Assembly (NCBI RefSeq): GCF_000770675.1
Contig: NZ_AVBG01000004.1
Span: 124,001 to 188,000 of the forward strand
Origin: Pontibacillus chungwhensis BH030062
Lineage (GTDB): Bacteria; Bacillota; Bacilli; Bacillales; BH030062
Length of the DNA stretch: 64,000 nucleotides
Direction of reading: 5' to 3'
The notes under the pieces were generated by a model. That model was not told the DNA's origin and made no database searches. It saw only the letters and a program-made list of their open reading frames with translations. Position numbers and translations under genes: made by a program. This document shows, piece by piece, positions 42,453 to 52,202 of the stretch; the stretch's first letter is position 1, and each line of letters starts with the position of its first letter.

Positions 42453-43618
42453 GGGCCATTTGTATTTTGATTGTCGCTGTATTCGTACTTACAGGTTGCT
42501 GGGATCACCGAGAGATTGAGGAGCTTGGTATTATTACCGGAGTGGCTATCGATAAGCCTGAAGATTCAGCTCAATCCCACATGCTCACTGTAACAAACCA
42601 ATACGTGTTGCCTCAGTCTATTTCTTCACAAGTTAAGAGCGGTACTTCAGGTAGTAAGCCCTACGTTAACGAAACAGTCACAGCGCCATCCATTTTGCAA
42701 ACCATTCGAGAGCAATCTAAGTTCGTTAGCCGCCCCCCTTACTATTACCATTTGAAAACTGTTGTTATTAGTAAAGAGCTCGCAGAAACCACAGACCTTT
42801 TGAAGTTGACCTATTTTTTTAACAGAGACCATGAAATTAGAAGAAGTGTTCAAGTATTCATTTCAGAGGAAGAGGCTGAAACTTTATTCAACATTGCACC
42901 AGAAGAAGATAAAGTCCCTTCCATATACTTAGACAAGATCACTCATAATTACACTACGAAGACTGCTGAAATGGCTCCAACTATATCCCTAGGTGATATA
43001 TCTAAATACTTCTCACATCAGAAAAGTTTTATCATACCATTCGCTTCCCTTAAAGAAAACGCGATATATATTAATGGAGGAGTCATTGTTAATGCCGATT
43101 CAAAAAAAGTGGTTGGTGTTCTATCAAAAGACGAAACAAGAGCGTTTAATTGGATAAACGAACGATCCCAAGGAGGAGTCATTGAGGTATTTGGTGTGGA
43201 TGAAGGTCAACAACACCCTTTCACTTTCGAAATCAAAAAAATGAGTAGTAAGGTTACCCCAAATTATCAAAATGACATACTGACTTATGATATCCACTTA
43301 TCCTTTCAAGGCAAGCTGGGTGAAGACTGGAGCTATGATTCAGACCAATTCAACCAGGAATATGTAGAAAAACAAGAAAAAGCAATAGAAGAAAGAATAC
43401 AATCAATAGTTGTTAACTCTATCGAGAAAGCTCAGAAAGAGCACAAAGTTGATTATTATGAACTCATGGAACCTTTCCGAATAAACTATACAAAAGAATG
43501 GTACAAGATTAAAGACGATTGGAATCAGTTCTTTACTAAGGCTAACTTCAATGTGGACGTATCCGTTTTGGTAGAACATTATCAGGATGTGGGCAGAAAA
43601 TTGCCATTTAAGCCATAA
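42449..43618 (+). CDS. GerC family germinant receptor lipoprotein
   Basis: A 389-residue lipoprotein. The signal peptide ends in the lipobox VLTGC with Cys17; the mature protein begins CWDHREIEELGIITGVAIDK, the family hallmark. Two later domains follow with the usual pattern LKTVVISKELAE and PFASLKENAIYINGGVIV. It is anchored on the outer face of the spore inner membrane. Last gene of the operon; terminator at 43619. Confidence 0.95.
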   Translation: MRAICILIVAVFVLTGCWDHREIEELGIITGVAIDKPEDSAQSHMLTVTNQYVLPQSISSQVKSGTSGSKPYVNETVTAPSILQTIREQSKFVSRPPYYYHLKTVVISKELAETTDLLKLTYFFNRDHEIRRSVQVFISEEEAETLFNIAPEEDKVPSIYLDKITHNYTTKTAEMAPTISLGDISKYFSHQKSFIIPFASLKENAIYINGGVIVNADSKKVVGVLSKDETRAFNWINERSQGGVIEVFGVDEGQQHPFTFEIKKMSSKVTPNYQNDILTYDIHLSFQGKLGEDWSYDSDQFNQEYVEKQEKAIEERIQSIVVNSIEKAQKEHKVDYYELMEPFRINYTKEWYKIKDDWNQFFTKANFNVDVSVLVEHYQDVGRKLPFKP

Positions 43619-43649
43619 AAAAGGTCTACTCAACATGAGTAGACCTTTT
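43619..43649. terminator. bidirectional terminator after the ger operon
   Basis: Arms AAAAGGTCTACTCA / TGAGTAGACCTTTT, perfect over 14 bp, between the convergent gerC and antiporter genes. Confidence 0.9.
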
Positions 43650-43650
43650 G

Positions 43651-44640
43651 TTATTTCATCTGATAAACAGCTAGCGTCGCTACAATATATAAACATACGA
43701 TTAATAAAGGTGGTATGACATAAAGGAGGGTTGAGCGCTCTTTCTTTCGTGTAATACTGTATAGAATAACAAAAACAACGATAATGGAAGAAACACTAGT
43801 GACAATATTAGAAGGGCTCGCATGGGCTAACAGATTATTTTTTAAGTAAATAGCATCTGTAAAGGACAGCAGCATAATATTAAATGCGTTACTGCCAAGC
43901 AATGAGCTAACCCCCATACTATAGTTCCTCAACTTTAAGGCTGTAATAACACTGACAGCATCTGGTAAGGAAGTGCTCGCGCCCACTAAAAAGGACCCTA
44001 CGAAAGAAGAGCCTAAACCTGTAATAGAAGCGATCTCATCAGCCGTTATCGTTAATACGGACCCAACAATCATAATCGCTACTGCACACAATGTGAAGCG
44101 TAATACAATTTGCTTATACGTATAATCTGCATACTTCTCATTTTTCCGACTTCTACGTTTCACCTTTTCTTCTGTTTTCCGATTAACCCAACGTACTCCA
44201 ATAATGTACACGAGTACTAGGATGATTGAGAAAAGGCCAATATGATAAATCTGAGCTGGCACATCAATCATTAACCCTGCTACTACAATTAATGTCATCA
44301 GTATAACAAGGTAACTATAGAGCTTACTACCTACATCGGCTTTGCCCATAATTTGTGTTTTACGGTAAATGATATCTAATATTGCCAACGCTAATAAATT
44401 AAATAGATTACTCCCTAGCAAGTTCCCTATTGCTAGATCAGGACTGTCGATCGAAATGGCTGTGACACTTGCTGTTAGTTCAGGAAGGGAAATAGCTGCC
44501 CCAATCAGAATCCCCATAAATGAGGAGGAGGTTTTATTCTTCTCACTTAACCCGTCCCCAAACATTGCTAATCTACTGGCTACAAAATAAGCTAAAATAG
44601 CTGATACAATAAATAATCCAAAAGTTAAAAACTGGCTCAT
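43651..44640 (-). CDS. calcium/cation antiporter (CaCA family)
   Basis: A 329-residue protein with about ten membrane helices. The two inverted alpha repeats are clear: GAAISLPELTASVTAISIDSPDLAIGNLLGSNLFNLLAL and GASTSLPDAVSVITALKLRNYSMGVSSLLGSNAFNIMLL, with acidic residues Glu and Asp at the ion site. Between them lies a basic cytoplasmic loop (NRKTEEKVKRRSRKNEKYADYTYKQ). The family exchanges Ca2+ or K+ for Na+ or H+. Which ion is moved is not shown by the sequence. Monocistronic. Confidence 0.88.
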   Translation of the reverse strand: MSQFLTFGLFIVSAILAYFVASRLAMFGDGLSEKNKTSSSFMGILIGAAISLPELTASVTAISIDSPDLAIGNLLGSNLFNLLALAILDIIYRKTQIMGKADVGSKLYSYLVILMTLIVVAGLMIDVPAQIYHIGLFSIILVLVYIIGVRWVNRKTEEKVKRRSRKNEKYADYTYKQIVLRFTLCAVAIMIVGSVLTITADEIASITGLGSSFVGSFLVGASTSLPDAVSVITALKLRNYSMGVSSLLGSNAFNIMLLSFTDAIYLKNNLLAHASPSNIVTSVSSIIVVFVILYSITRKKERSTLLYVIPPLLIVCLYIVATLAVYQMK

Positions 44641-44776
44641 TGTTCACTTCTCCTACGTAAAGGATTCGACTTTTACCCATTCCCCTATAGAACTAGCGTA
44701 AACTAGAAGATTTTACCCATCTTGAAGGATTTAAAATTTCGGGATGGGGGAAATGCGTAAATCAGGAGGTGTACTT

Positions 44777-45970
44777 ATGAATCCAACCCAATTAATTCTT
44801 TTATTATTTGTAGGTTATCTCGTTTTTAGTTTAGATAAAAAACAAGAAAACATTCCTGTTCCGCCGGTTTTAGTGATCATTGGTATTGGACTTTCTTTCA
44901 TACCCTTTTTCAATTCTGTCGACCTAACAGAAACAATTCTCTACGATATATTTCTACCTGCTTTGCTCTTCATCTCTGCTTACCGCTATTCGCCCAAATC
45001 TCTTAAGGAGCACGCAGGACTAATCGCTGTATTAAGTACAATCGGTTTACTTTTTACTGCCATTTTATTTGGTGTGATTACCTTTTTTATTGGTGGGATC
45101 GTTGTACCTATTACCTTCCTTGGTGCTATGATTGTGGCTTCTATCCTCACGCCTACGGATCCAGTTTCAGTTGTATCCATTTTGAAGCAATCTGCTGATA
45201 ATCCAAAGATTGCCGATGTTGTTGAGGGAGAATCTATGATTAATGATGGAACGAGTGTCGTCTTATTCACATTCTTATCTGGCATGTTCATTCATGACAA
45301 GAACCTTTCGCTTACATCTTTTATAAATGAATTTCTTCTTGTTTCTCTTGGCGGAATAGTTCTTGGAATCTTTTGTGGCTGGGCTGTCAGTAAAGCCGTT
45401 CACTTCACTCACCACAAAGAATACCAGGTTATGCTCAGTATTATATTAGCTTACGGCATTTTTCTTATCGCTGAGCACATCGGTGTATCAGGTGTTCTAG
45501 CTACAGTAAGCGCAGGGATTATGTTGAGCTGGGAGTTCGGACACACAAATAAGGAAGATCACTACCGAGAATCTTTAGATGGTTTTTGGGATATTGTAGA
45601 ACCTACCATTCTTTCGCTCGTATTCTTACTTATAGGGATTGAGGCTTCTGGTTATTTGGTCTTTGACTATTGGTATTTATCTATACTAATCTTTTTAGCC
45701 TCTCTTCTCATCCGTTATATCGTTATGATTGGAACAATTAAACTATTTCCTGCCTGGCGGAGAGAACTTAGTGGTAGAGAGATTGCTCTTATAAGTTGGT
45801 CAGGTATTAAAGGGACCATGTCTGTTGTCCTTATTCTTACATTACAAGCAGAAAGCAGCGCTGAAGGAACGGACATCCTCTTGTCACTTTCCTTTTCAGT
45901 CGTTCTGATCTCTCTCATAGTGCAGAGTCTTGGAATCTTTCCTTTGAGTAGGGCTTTGTTGAAAAAGTAA
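44777..45970 (+). CDS. CPA1-type Na+/H+ antiporter (NhaP-like)
   Basis: A 397-residue cation:proton antiporter with about 12 helices. The ATG at 44777 follows CAGGAGGTGTACTT; the 11 codons upstream in frame include that ribosome binding site and are rejected. Key pieces are ASILTPTDPVSVVSILKQ and EGESMINDGTSVVLFTF, which include the ND pair of CPA1 ion-binding sites. C-terminal cytosolic regulatory domains are absent. Na+ or K+ extrusion for pH and salt balance is likely. Confidence 0.9.
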   Translation: MNPTQLILLLFVGYLVFSLDKKQENIPVPPVLVIIGIGLSFIPFFNSVDLTETILYDIFLPALLFISAYRYSPKSLKEHAGLIAVLSTIGLLFTAILFGVITFFIGGIVVPITFLGAMIVASILTPTDPVSVVSILKQSADNPKIADVVEGESMINDGTSVVLFTFLSGMFIHDKNLSLTSFINEFLLVSLGGIVLGIFCGWAVSKAVHFTHHKEYQVMLSIILAYGIFLIAEHIGVSGVLATVSAGIMLSWEFGHTNKEDHYRESLDGFWDIVEPTILSLVFLLIGIEASGYLVFDYWYLSILIFLASLLIRYIVMIGTIKLFPAWRRELSGREIALISWSGIKGTMSVVLILTLQAESSAEGTDILLSLSFSVVLISLIVQSLGIFPLSRALLKK

Positions 45971-46100
45971 AGTTTACTTTATATTCCTTGAAGAATAGGC
46001 TTTATAGTGTGAATTTTAATAGTCCCATATAAGATCCTTGATATGGAAAAACTCTAAGTTGAGATATTTTATCAGGAAGGGGCCGTTATGTTTGATGAGT

Positions 46101-46170
46101 GGTTGGGCTTGCTCGGGGACAACTCGCTTTCCTGCGGGGAGCTGGGAAGCGAGTGGTTTCCAGGCCCACC
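46101..46170. repeat. palindromic GC-rich repeat element
   Basis: The core CTCGCTTTCC-TGCGGGGAGCT-GGGAAGCGAG pairs 9 of 10 positions; outer arms GGTTGGGCTTGC... and ...CCAGGCCCACC extend the imperfect stem. It is notably GC-rich against its surroundings. Similar CGCTTTCC-GCGGG elements are scattered in Bacillaceae genomes. A degenerate partial copy lies at 24831-24865. The rest of 45971-46271 has no ORF. Confidence 0.55.
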
Positions 46171-46271
46171 TTATACTCAATTAAAGCATACGGAGACATT
46201 TTCTTAACTTCGAGTCTTGAACAATCGTTTTAAAACCAATAACAACCCTAAACATTTACAGAACCAAAAAA

Positions 46272-46300
46272 AACCCTCTGAGTTTAACACTCAGAGGGTT
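46272..46300 (-). terminator. rho-independent terminator of the bkd operon
   Basis: Arms AACCCTCTGAGT / ACTCAGAGGGTT followed by a long T run on the minus strand, seven bases after bkdB. It is the only strong terminator on this strand between ptb and bkdB, so the seven genes form one operon. Confidence 0.93.
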
Positions 46301-46306
46301 TACTAT

Positions 46307-47611
46307 TTAGTACACAGAAGTGTTCTCTTTTGTCATGGTTTCTAGGATCTCTTTCACGCGAGCAAGGAAATTACCAGCTACTAGACCATCTAGAACACGG
46401 TGGTCTAGAGACAAGCATAGGTTGACCATATCACGCGCTGCGAACATACCGTTCATATAGACTGGCTTCTTCACAATCGATTCCACTTGAAGAATGGCTG
46501 CCTGCGGGTGATTAATAACTCCCATAGACTGCACGGATCCAAATGAACCTGTGTTATTCACTGTGAAGGTACCACCTTGCATGTCATCATTGGTTAATTT
46601 GCCGTTACGAGCTTTTGTAGCAAGGTCTGTGATGTCCTTTGCAAGTCCTTTTATGCTTTTATCATCCGCATCTTTAATTACAGGAACAAACAGTTCATTT
46701 TCTTTCGCTACAGCGATATTTAGGTTAATCGCTTTGCGTTGGATGATCTTATCGCCTGCCCATGTGCTGTTTAGCTGAGGATATTCCTTCAGTGCCTGAG
46801 CTACTGCCTTTACGAAGAATGAGAAGAAAGTAAGGCTAAAGCCTTCTTTTTGCTTGAAATCTTCTTTGACAGAGTTTCGATACTCTACAAGGTTCGTTAC
46901 ATCCACTTCCACCATCATCCATGCATGAGGGATTTCAGTTTTTGATTTCACCATATTTTGAGCGATCGCCTTACGTACACCAGTAACCGGAATCTCAATA
47001 TCCCCTTCATTGGCTGTTGGTTGAGGACCACTAGTTTGTTTAGCAGCTTGTGGTGCTGGAACTTCTTTCGTTTCTTTTGCAGGTTGAGTTTCTTGAACTT
47101 GCTCTTTTGGCTTAGGCGCCTCATCTGCTTTTGGAAGGTCACCTGAAGCAATGATTTTTTCAATATCTTTTCGAGTAATACGTCCACCGCGACCTGAGCC
47201 TTGAACTTGATTCAGATCAATATCATTTTCTTGCGCCATTCGCATGACGGCCGGAGAATAACGCTTTTTCATCGGCTGATCTTCATCATCAGATGATCCT
47301 ACACCATCTTTTTCAACTGGTGTCTCTGGTTTTTCAGAAGCACTTGCTTCCTCCGTTGCCTCGCTAGAACCCTCTGTTTCGATATAGCAGATTAAGTTCC
47401 CTACTTCAATCGTTTCTCCTTCTTCTGCAACGAGCTCGACAATTTTGCCACTAAAAGAAGATGGTACTTCTGCATTTACTTTATCCGTCATGACTTCAGC
47501 TATTGGATCATACTTCTCTACTGTGTCTCCAACGGAAACGAGCCATGAACTAATCGTCCCCTCTGTGACACTCTCCCCGAGCTGAGGCATGTTAATCTTT
47601 TCTTTAGCCAA
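46307..47611 (-). CDS. bkdB: branched-chain alpha-keto acid dehydrogenase E2 (lipoamide acyltransferase)
   Basis: A 434-residue E2. The lipoyl domain (about 2-78) carries the lipoylated Lys in EVMTDKVNAEVPS. A Glu/Ser-rich hinge leads to the E3/E1-binding domain (KRYSPAVMRMAQENDIDLNQVQGSGRGGRITRKDI, about 113-147), then a Pro/Gln/Lys linker and the catalytic domain, ending with the DHRVLDG motif (SLDHRVLDGL). It forms the 24-mer or 60-mer core, passing the acyl group to CoA. Last gene of the operon. Confidence 0.95.
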   Translation of the reverse strand: MAKEKINMPQLGESVTEGTISSWLVSVGDTVEKYDPIAEVMTDKVNAEVPSSFSGKIVELVAEEGETIEVGNLICYIETEGSSEATEEASASEKPETPVEKDGVGSSDDEDQPMKKRYSPAVMRMAQENDIDLNQVQGSGRGGRITRKDIEKIIASGDLPKADEAPKPKEQVQETQPAKETKEVPAPQAAKQTSGPQPTANEGDIEIPVTGVRKAIAQNMVKSKTEIPHAWMMVEVDVTNLVEYRNSVKEDFKQKEGFSLTFFSFFVKAVAQALKEYPQLNSTWAGDKIIQRKAINLNIAVAKENELFVPVIKDADDKSIKGLAKDITDLATKARNGKLTNDDMQGGTFTVNNTGSFGSVQSMGVINHPQAAILQVESIVKKPVYMNGMFAARDMVNLCLSLDHRVLDGLVAGNFLARVKEILETMTKENTSVY

Positions 47612-47632
47612 CTGCTAGCCCCTCCTTCATTC

Positions 47633-48616
47633 CTAGAATTCAGCAAGATCACGCATTGCTTTTTCAACTTTATCCGGATTCATCATGAAATACTTTTCCA
47701 TTGGCGGTGAGTATGGCATGGACGGAACATCCGGACCAGCCAGACGTTTTACCGGCGCATCAAGATCAAACAAGCAATTCTCTGATACAATAGCAGATAC
47801 CTCACCGATAATGCTTCCTTCTTTATTATCTTCTGTAATAAGAAGCACTTTCCCGGTCTTCTTCGCTGCTTCGATAATGGCTTCCTGATCTAACGGATAA
47901 ACCGTACGAAGATCTAAAATATGAGCATCGATTCCTTCTTCAGCCAATTTCTCTGCGGCTTGAAGGGCAAAATGTACACATAGACCATATGTGATGACAG
48001 TGATATCTGAACCTTCTCGTTTCACATCAGCTTTTCCTATCGGTAGTGTGTAATCATCTTCAGGAACTTCACCTTTAATTAAACGATACGCTCGTTTATG
48101 TTCAAAAAATAGAACTGGATCATCATCTCGAATAGCTGCTTTCAATAGTCCTTTTACATCATACGGTGTGGATGGCATGACAATTTTTAAACCAGGTTGG
48201 TTTGCAAATACTGCTTCAACAGACTGGGAATGGTAAAGCGCTCCATGAACACCGCCTCCATAAGGAGCGCGAATCGTCATTGGTACATTCCAATCATTAT
48301 TTGAGCGATAGCGTGTTTTTGCTGCCTCTGAGATAATTTGGTTAACAGCAGGCATAATGAAATCAGCGAACTGCATTTCAGCGACAGGACGCATCCCATA
48401 CATAGCTGCACCAATTCCGACACCAGCGATTGCAGACTCTGCGAGAGGTGTATCAATTACGCGTGCTTCTCCAAACTTATCGTAAAGACCGTCCGTAGCA
48501 CGGAATACGCCTCCGCGTTTCCCTACATCTTCTCCTAACACAAATACTTTCTCGTCGCGTTCCATTTCTTCATGTAACGCTTGTGTAACTGCTTGAATAT
48601 AAGACATTACTGGCAT
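47633..48616 (-). CDS. bkdAB: branched-chain alpha-keto acid dehydrogenase E1 beta subunit
   Basis: A 327-residue transketolase-like E1 beta. It opens MSYIQAVTQALHEEMERDEKVFVLGEDVGKRGGVFRATDGL, and has VRMPYGGGVHGALYHSQS-type core (APYGGGVHGALYHSQSVEAVF) plus a C-terminal transketolase domain (TGKVLLITEDNKEGSIIGEV). It pairs with BkdAA to decarboxylate branched-chain 2-oxo acids with thiamine diphosphate. Start is 16 bases after bkdAA. Confidence 0.95.
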   Translation of the reverse strand: MPVMSYIQAVTQALHEEMERDEKVFVLGEDVGKRGGVFRATDGLYDKFGEARVIDTPLAESAIAGVGIGAAMYGMRPVAEMQFADFIMPAVNQIISEAAKTRYRSNNDWNVPMTIRAPYGGGVHGALYHSQSVEAVFANQPGLKIVMPSTPYDVKGLLKAAIRDDDPVLFFEHKRAYRLIKGEVPEDDYTLPIGKADVKREGSDITVITYGLCVHFALQAAEKLAEEGIDAHILDLRTVYPLDQEAIIEAAKKTGKVLLITEDNKEGSIIGEVSAIVSENCLFDLDAPVKRLAGPDVPSMPYSPPMEKYFMMNPDKVEKAMRDLAEF

Positions 48617-48631
48617 ATTCGTTCCCCCTCC

Positions 48632-49630
48632 TTACTCGTCCTCAGCGTAAACGTATTTCAATGCGCTCTCAGCTTCAGCATATGGTGCTTCCTCTGCGTA
48701 ATCAGTAGCTTCATTGATGAGAGATTTCATTTCTTCTTCTAACTCTTTATCTTTCTCTTCTGTTAACACACCTACTTCTTGTAAGTATGCTTTGAATGTG
48801 ACAAGAGCGTCTTTCTTCTTTGCTTCTTCTACTTCTTCACGCTCACGGTACGTACGATCATCATCATCACTTGAGTGTGGAGTCAAACGGTAAGATACGG
48901 TTTCAATAAGCGTTGGGCCTTCTCCACTACGCGCACGATCAGCAGCGCCTTTTACCGCTTCATATACTGCAAGGGGATCATTCCCGTCTACAGTATATCC
49001 AGGCATGCCATACCCAACGGCACGATCGGATACCTTCTCACAAGCTAACTGCTTTTCTAATGGTACCGAGATAGCATATTTATTGTTCTCTACCATTACA
49101 ATAACCGGTAACTTATGAACTCCTGCAAAGTTAAGGCCTTCATGGAAGTCACCTTGGTTGGATGAACCTTCCCCTAAAGTTACTAAGGAAACAAAGTTTT
49201 TCTTTTCCATTTTAGCTGCAAGTGCAAATCCTACAGCATGAGGAACCTGTGTTGTCACCGGAGAAGAACCTGTTATAATGCGATTACTCTTTTGCCCGAA
49301 GTGACCAGGCATTTGACGACCGCCAGAGTTTGGATCTTCTGCTTTTGCGAATCCAGATAACATTAAATCTTTAGCTGTCATACCAAAAGATAAAACAACA
49401 CCCATATCGCGATAATACGGAGCTACATAGTCTTGTTCTCGATCTAATGCATAAGAGGCTCCCACCTGTGCGGCTTCTTGTCCCTGACAAGAAATAACAA
49501 ACGGGATTTTTCCTGAACGATTTAACAACCACATTCTTTCATCGATGCGTCGAGCAAGGAGCATCGTACGATACATATCTAATACTTCTTCATCTGAAAG
49601 GCCTAGTTTTTGGTGACGATTCTCAGTCAC
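48632..49630 (-). CDS. bkdAA: branched-chain alpha-keto acid dehydrogenase E1 alpha subunit
   Basis: A 332-residue thiamine-diphosphate enzyme. The ThDP/Mg motif GDG...NN appears in the variant form GEGSSNQGDFHEGLNFAGVHKLPVIVMVENNKYAIS. The phosphorylation-loop region RLTPHSSDDDDRTYR is typical of BCKDH E1 alpha. It binds BkdAB as an alpha2beta2 heterotetramer. Start ATG? the frame begins with codons directly after AGGAGGAATTTTTGTG; the GTG at 49630 is the likely start. Confidence 0.95.
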   Translation of the reverse strand: MTENRHQKLGLSDEEVLDMYRTMLLARRIDERMWLLNRSGKIPFVISCQGQEAAQVGASYALDREQDYVAPYYRDMGVVLSFGMTAKDLMLSGFAKAEDPNSGGRQMPGHFGQKSNRIITGSSPVTTQVPHAVGFALAAKMEKKNFVSLVTLGEGSSNQGDFHEGLNFAGVHKLPVIVMVENNKYAISVPLEKQLACEKVSDRAVGYGMPGYTVDGNDPLAVYEAVKGAADRARSGEGPTLIETVSYRLTPHSSDDDDRTYREREEVEEAKKKDALVTFKAYLQEVGVLTEEKDKELEEEMKSLINEATDYAEEAPYAEAESALKYVYAEDE

Positions 49631-49645
49631 AAAAATTCCTCCTCA

Positions 49646-51067
49646 TTATCCGTGAATTTGTTTTCCGTCAACGGCTAAAGCCGCTTCCCCCATCACCTCA
49701 GAAAGGGTAGGATGCGGGTGAATACTATGAGCAACTTCCCAAGGTGTTGCATCTAATACTTTGGCAAGACCAGCCTCTGAGATCATATCTGTGACATGAG
49801 GACCAATCATATGAACACCAAGAAGATCATCTGTTTCCTCGTCGGCTACGATTTTTACAAATCCATCTGAATTTCCGTACACAAGTGCTTTCCCAACAGC
49901 TTTAAAAGGAAACTTGCCGACTTTTACGTTGTAACCCTTATCCTTCGCTTGATCCTCTGTTAACCCAACACTAGCTGCTTCTGGGTTGGAATAGATACAA
50001 GATGGAACTTGCTCCATATTCAAAGGCATAGGGTCTTGGTCTGCCATATGCTCAACTGCTGTGATGCCTTCATGTGAAGCAACATGTGCTAACTGCATAC
50101 CACCAATAACATCCCCTATCGCATAGATGTGTGATTCCTTTGTCTGATAGAATTTGTTTGTTTGAATGGATCCGTTTTCAACAACTATGTCGGTGTTTTC
50201 AAGACCAATATTATTCACATTCGGAGAGCGTCCTACAGATACAAGCATACGATCAGCAGAATAAGTCTTAGTTTCACCTTTATGTTCAGCTTGGATCTCT
50301 ACGCCCGCTTCTTTCTTTAATGTTTCACCAAGAACTTTAGCACCTGTCACGATCTTTACACCCTTCTTCTTCATAAGACGAGTCATTTCTTTTGAGATGT
50401 CTTTATCTTCAGTAGGTAGAATACGATCGGTATACTCTAGTACCGTAACTTGCACACCAAAATCAGTTAGCATGGAAGCCCATTCAATTCCAATGACGCC
50501 TCCGCCAACAATGACAATCGATTCTGGAAGTTCTTTCATACTTAAAGCTTCATCAGATGTCATAACATAATCTTCATCCACTTCAAGTCCTGGTAATGTC
50601 CGAGGGCTAGAGCCTGTTGCAATCAAGACGTTTTTCGGTATGAGCATTTGGTTTTCATCTCCATTATTCATTTCAACAGAGATGGTTCCTGCAGAAGGAG
50701 AGAAGATGCTTGGACCTAAAATGCGACCAAATCCTTCGTAAACGTCAATTTTCCCTTTTTTCATTAACCCTTGTACCCCTGTATGTAACGTATCAATAAT
50801 GGATTGTTTACGTTCTTGTACTTTAAAGAAATTAAGAGTAGGAGGTTCTGTCTCAATCCCAAATGTATCCGCTTTCTTCGTTTGTTCGAACACTTCCGCA
50901 CTTCGAAGCAATGCTTTTGAAGGAATACAGCCTTTATGAAGACAAGTGCCTCCTAATTTCCCACTTTCAACAATAGCTGTTTTTAACCCTAGCTGAGAAG
51001 CACGAACAGCAGCTACATAACCACCTGTTCCTCCTCCAAGTACAACTAAATCATATTCATTAGCCAA
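49646..51067 (-). CDS. lpdV: dihydrolipoamide dehydrogenase E3 of the bkd operon
   Basis: A 473-residue flavoprotein. TTG at 51067 with GGGGAGATTTCA upstream gives MANEYDLVVLGGGTGGYVAA, matching the start of B. subtilis LpdV; the ATG at 51085 has no ribosome binding site. FAD-binding GGGTGG, redox-active disulfide GGTCLHKGCIPSK, NAD-binding GGGVIG and C-terminal HPHPTLSE (catalytic His-Glu) are all present. It reoxidises the lipoyl arm of BkdB. Confidence 0.95.
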   Translation of the reverse strand: MANEYDLVVLGGGTGGYVAAVRASQLGLKTAIVESGKLGGTCLHKGCIPSKALLRSAEVFEQTKKADTFGIETEPPTLNFFKVQERKQSIIDTLHTGVQGLMKKGKIDVYEGFGRILGPSIFSPSAGTISVEMNNGDENQMLIPKNVLIATGSSPRTLPGLEVDEDYVMTSDEALSMKELPESIVIVGGGVIGIEWASMLTDFGVQVTVLEYTDRILPTEDKDISKEMTRLMKKKGVKIVTGAKVLGETLKKEAGVEIQAEHKGETKTYSADRMLVSVGRSPNVNNIGLENTDIVVENGSIQTNKFYQTKESHIYAIGDVIGGMQLAHVASHEGITAVEHMADQDPMPLNMEQVPSCIYSNPEAASVGLTEDQAKDKGYNVKVGKFPFKAVGKALVYGNSDGFVKIVADEETDDLLGVHMIGPHVTDMISEAGLAKVLDATPWEVAHSIHPHPTLSEVMGEAALAVDGKQIHG

Positions 51068-51081
51068 TGAAATCTCCCCTT

Positions 51082-52170
51082 TCATCCAATTGGGTTTGGG
51101 TAGTGTTTCGGTTGCTCTTCTTGGCGTAACACACGAAGTGTCCCTTCATTGAGAGCCTGCAATTCATTTTCTCCAGGATAGATTAAGCAGTCAGCAATCC
51201 AGTTCACACGTTCAGTAATCATAGAAACAAATGATTTCCCATAGGCAAGGCCTCCAGTTAACGCAATTGCATCAACTTTCCCGCCTAAAACCGCACTCAT
51301 TGAACCGATCTCCTTGGCTACCTGATAAGCCATTGCATCAAAAATTTGACGAGCCTTTTCGTCTCCTTCTTCAATACGCTTCTCTACATCACGAGCATCG
51401 TTTGTTTCGAGATAAGCCATAATACCACCTTGTCCTACTAGTTTCTTCATGACTTCTTCGCGATAGTACTCGCCAGAGAAACATAAGGATACAAGGTCAC
51501 CAGCCGGAACGGTACCCGCTCGTTCGGGTGAGAAAGGCCCGTCACCATGCAAACCATTGTTCACATCGATAACTCTTCCACGCTCATGGGCGCCAACTGT
51601 AATTCCACCACCCATGTGAGTCACAATGATATTAAGCTCTTCATATGGTTGATTCAGTTCAGATGCTACGCGACGTGCAACAGCTTTTTGGTTTAAAGCA
51701 TGAAAGATACTCTTTCTAGGAATCTCAGGAACTCCTGAAATTCGCGCAACTTCTGCCATTTCATCTACTACAACTGGATCGACAATAAAAGCAGGTATAT
51801 TTAAACTCTCTGCAATCTCGTGGGCGATAATCCCACCAAGATTTGAAGCGTGCTCTCCGTTATAGCCCATTTTTAAATCATCTAACATTTCTTCATTAAC
51901 TTTATACGTACCTCCTTCGATCGGTCGAAGCAGGCCTCCTCTTCCACATACAGCATCTAATTTTGAACTACTGATGCCCTCATGGTGAAGGGCATCGAGT
52001 ATGGTTTTCTTTCGAAATTCAAATTGATCGATGATGCGTGGGAATTGAGAGGTTTCTTCAGATGTATGACGAATCGTTTCTTCAAAAATACACTGGTCAT
52101 CATTAAATACTCCGATCTTTGTTGATGTTGACCCTGGATTGATGACTAGAACGCGATACGATTGTTGCAA
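51082..52170 (-). CDS. buk: butyrate kinase
   Basis: A 362-residue acetate/butyrate kinase family enzyme. TTG at 52170 with GGAGGGG seven bases upstream is preferred to the ATG at 52191, which overlaps that signal. It opens [18 protein letters not shown], the phosphate-binding loop of the sugar-kinase/Hsc70 fold; [11 protein letters not shown] is the second. It makes butyrate (or branched acids) and ATP from the acyl phosphates delivered by Ptb. Operon member. Confidence 0.94.
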   Translation of the reverse strand: MQQSYRVLVINPGSTSTKIGVFNDDQCIFEETIRHTSEETSQFPRIIDQFEFRKKTILDALHHEGISSSKLDAVCGRGGLLRPIEGGTYKVNEEMLDDLKMGYNGEHASNLGGIIAHEIAESLNIPAFIVDPVVVDEMAEVARISGVPEIPRKSIFHALNQKAVARRVASELNQPYEELNIIVTHMGGGITVGAHERGRVIDVNNGLHGDGPFSPERAGTVPAGDLVSLCFSGEYYREEVMKKLVGQGGIMAYLETNDARDVEKRIEEGDEKARQIFDAMAYQVAKEIGSMSAVLGGKVDAIALTGGLAYGKSFVSMITERVNWIADCLIYPGENELQALNEGTLRVLRQEEQPKHYPNPIG

Positions 52171-52202
52171 GATGTTTCCCCTCCACTCCATACTTCATTT
52201 CA

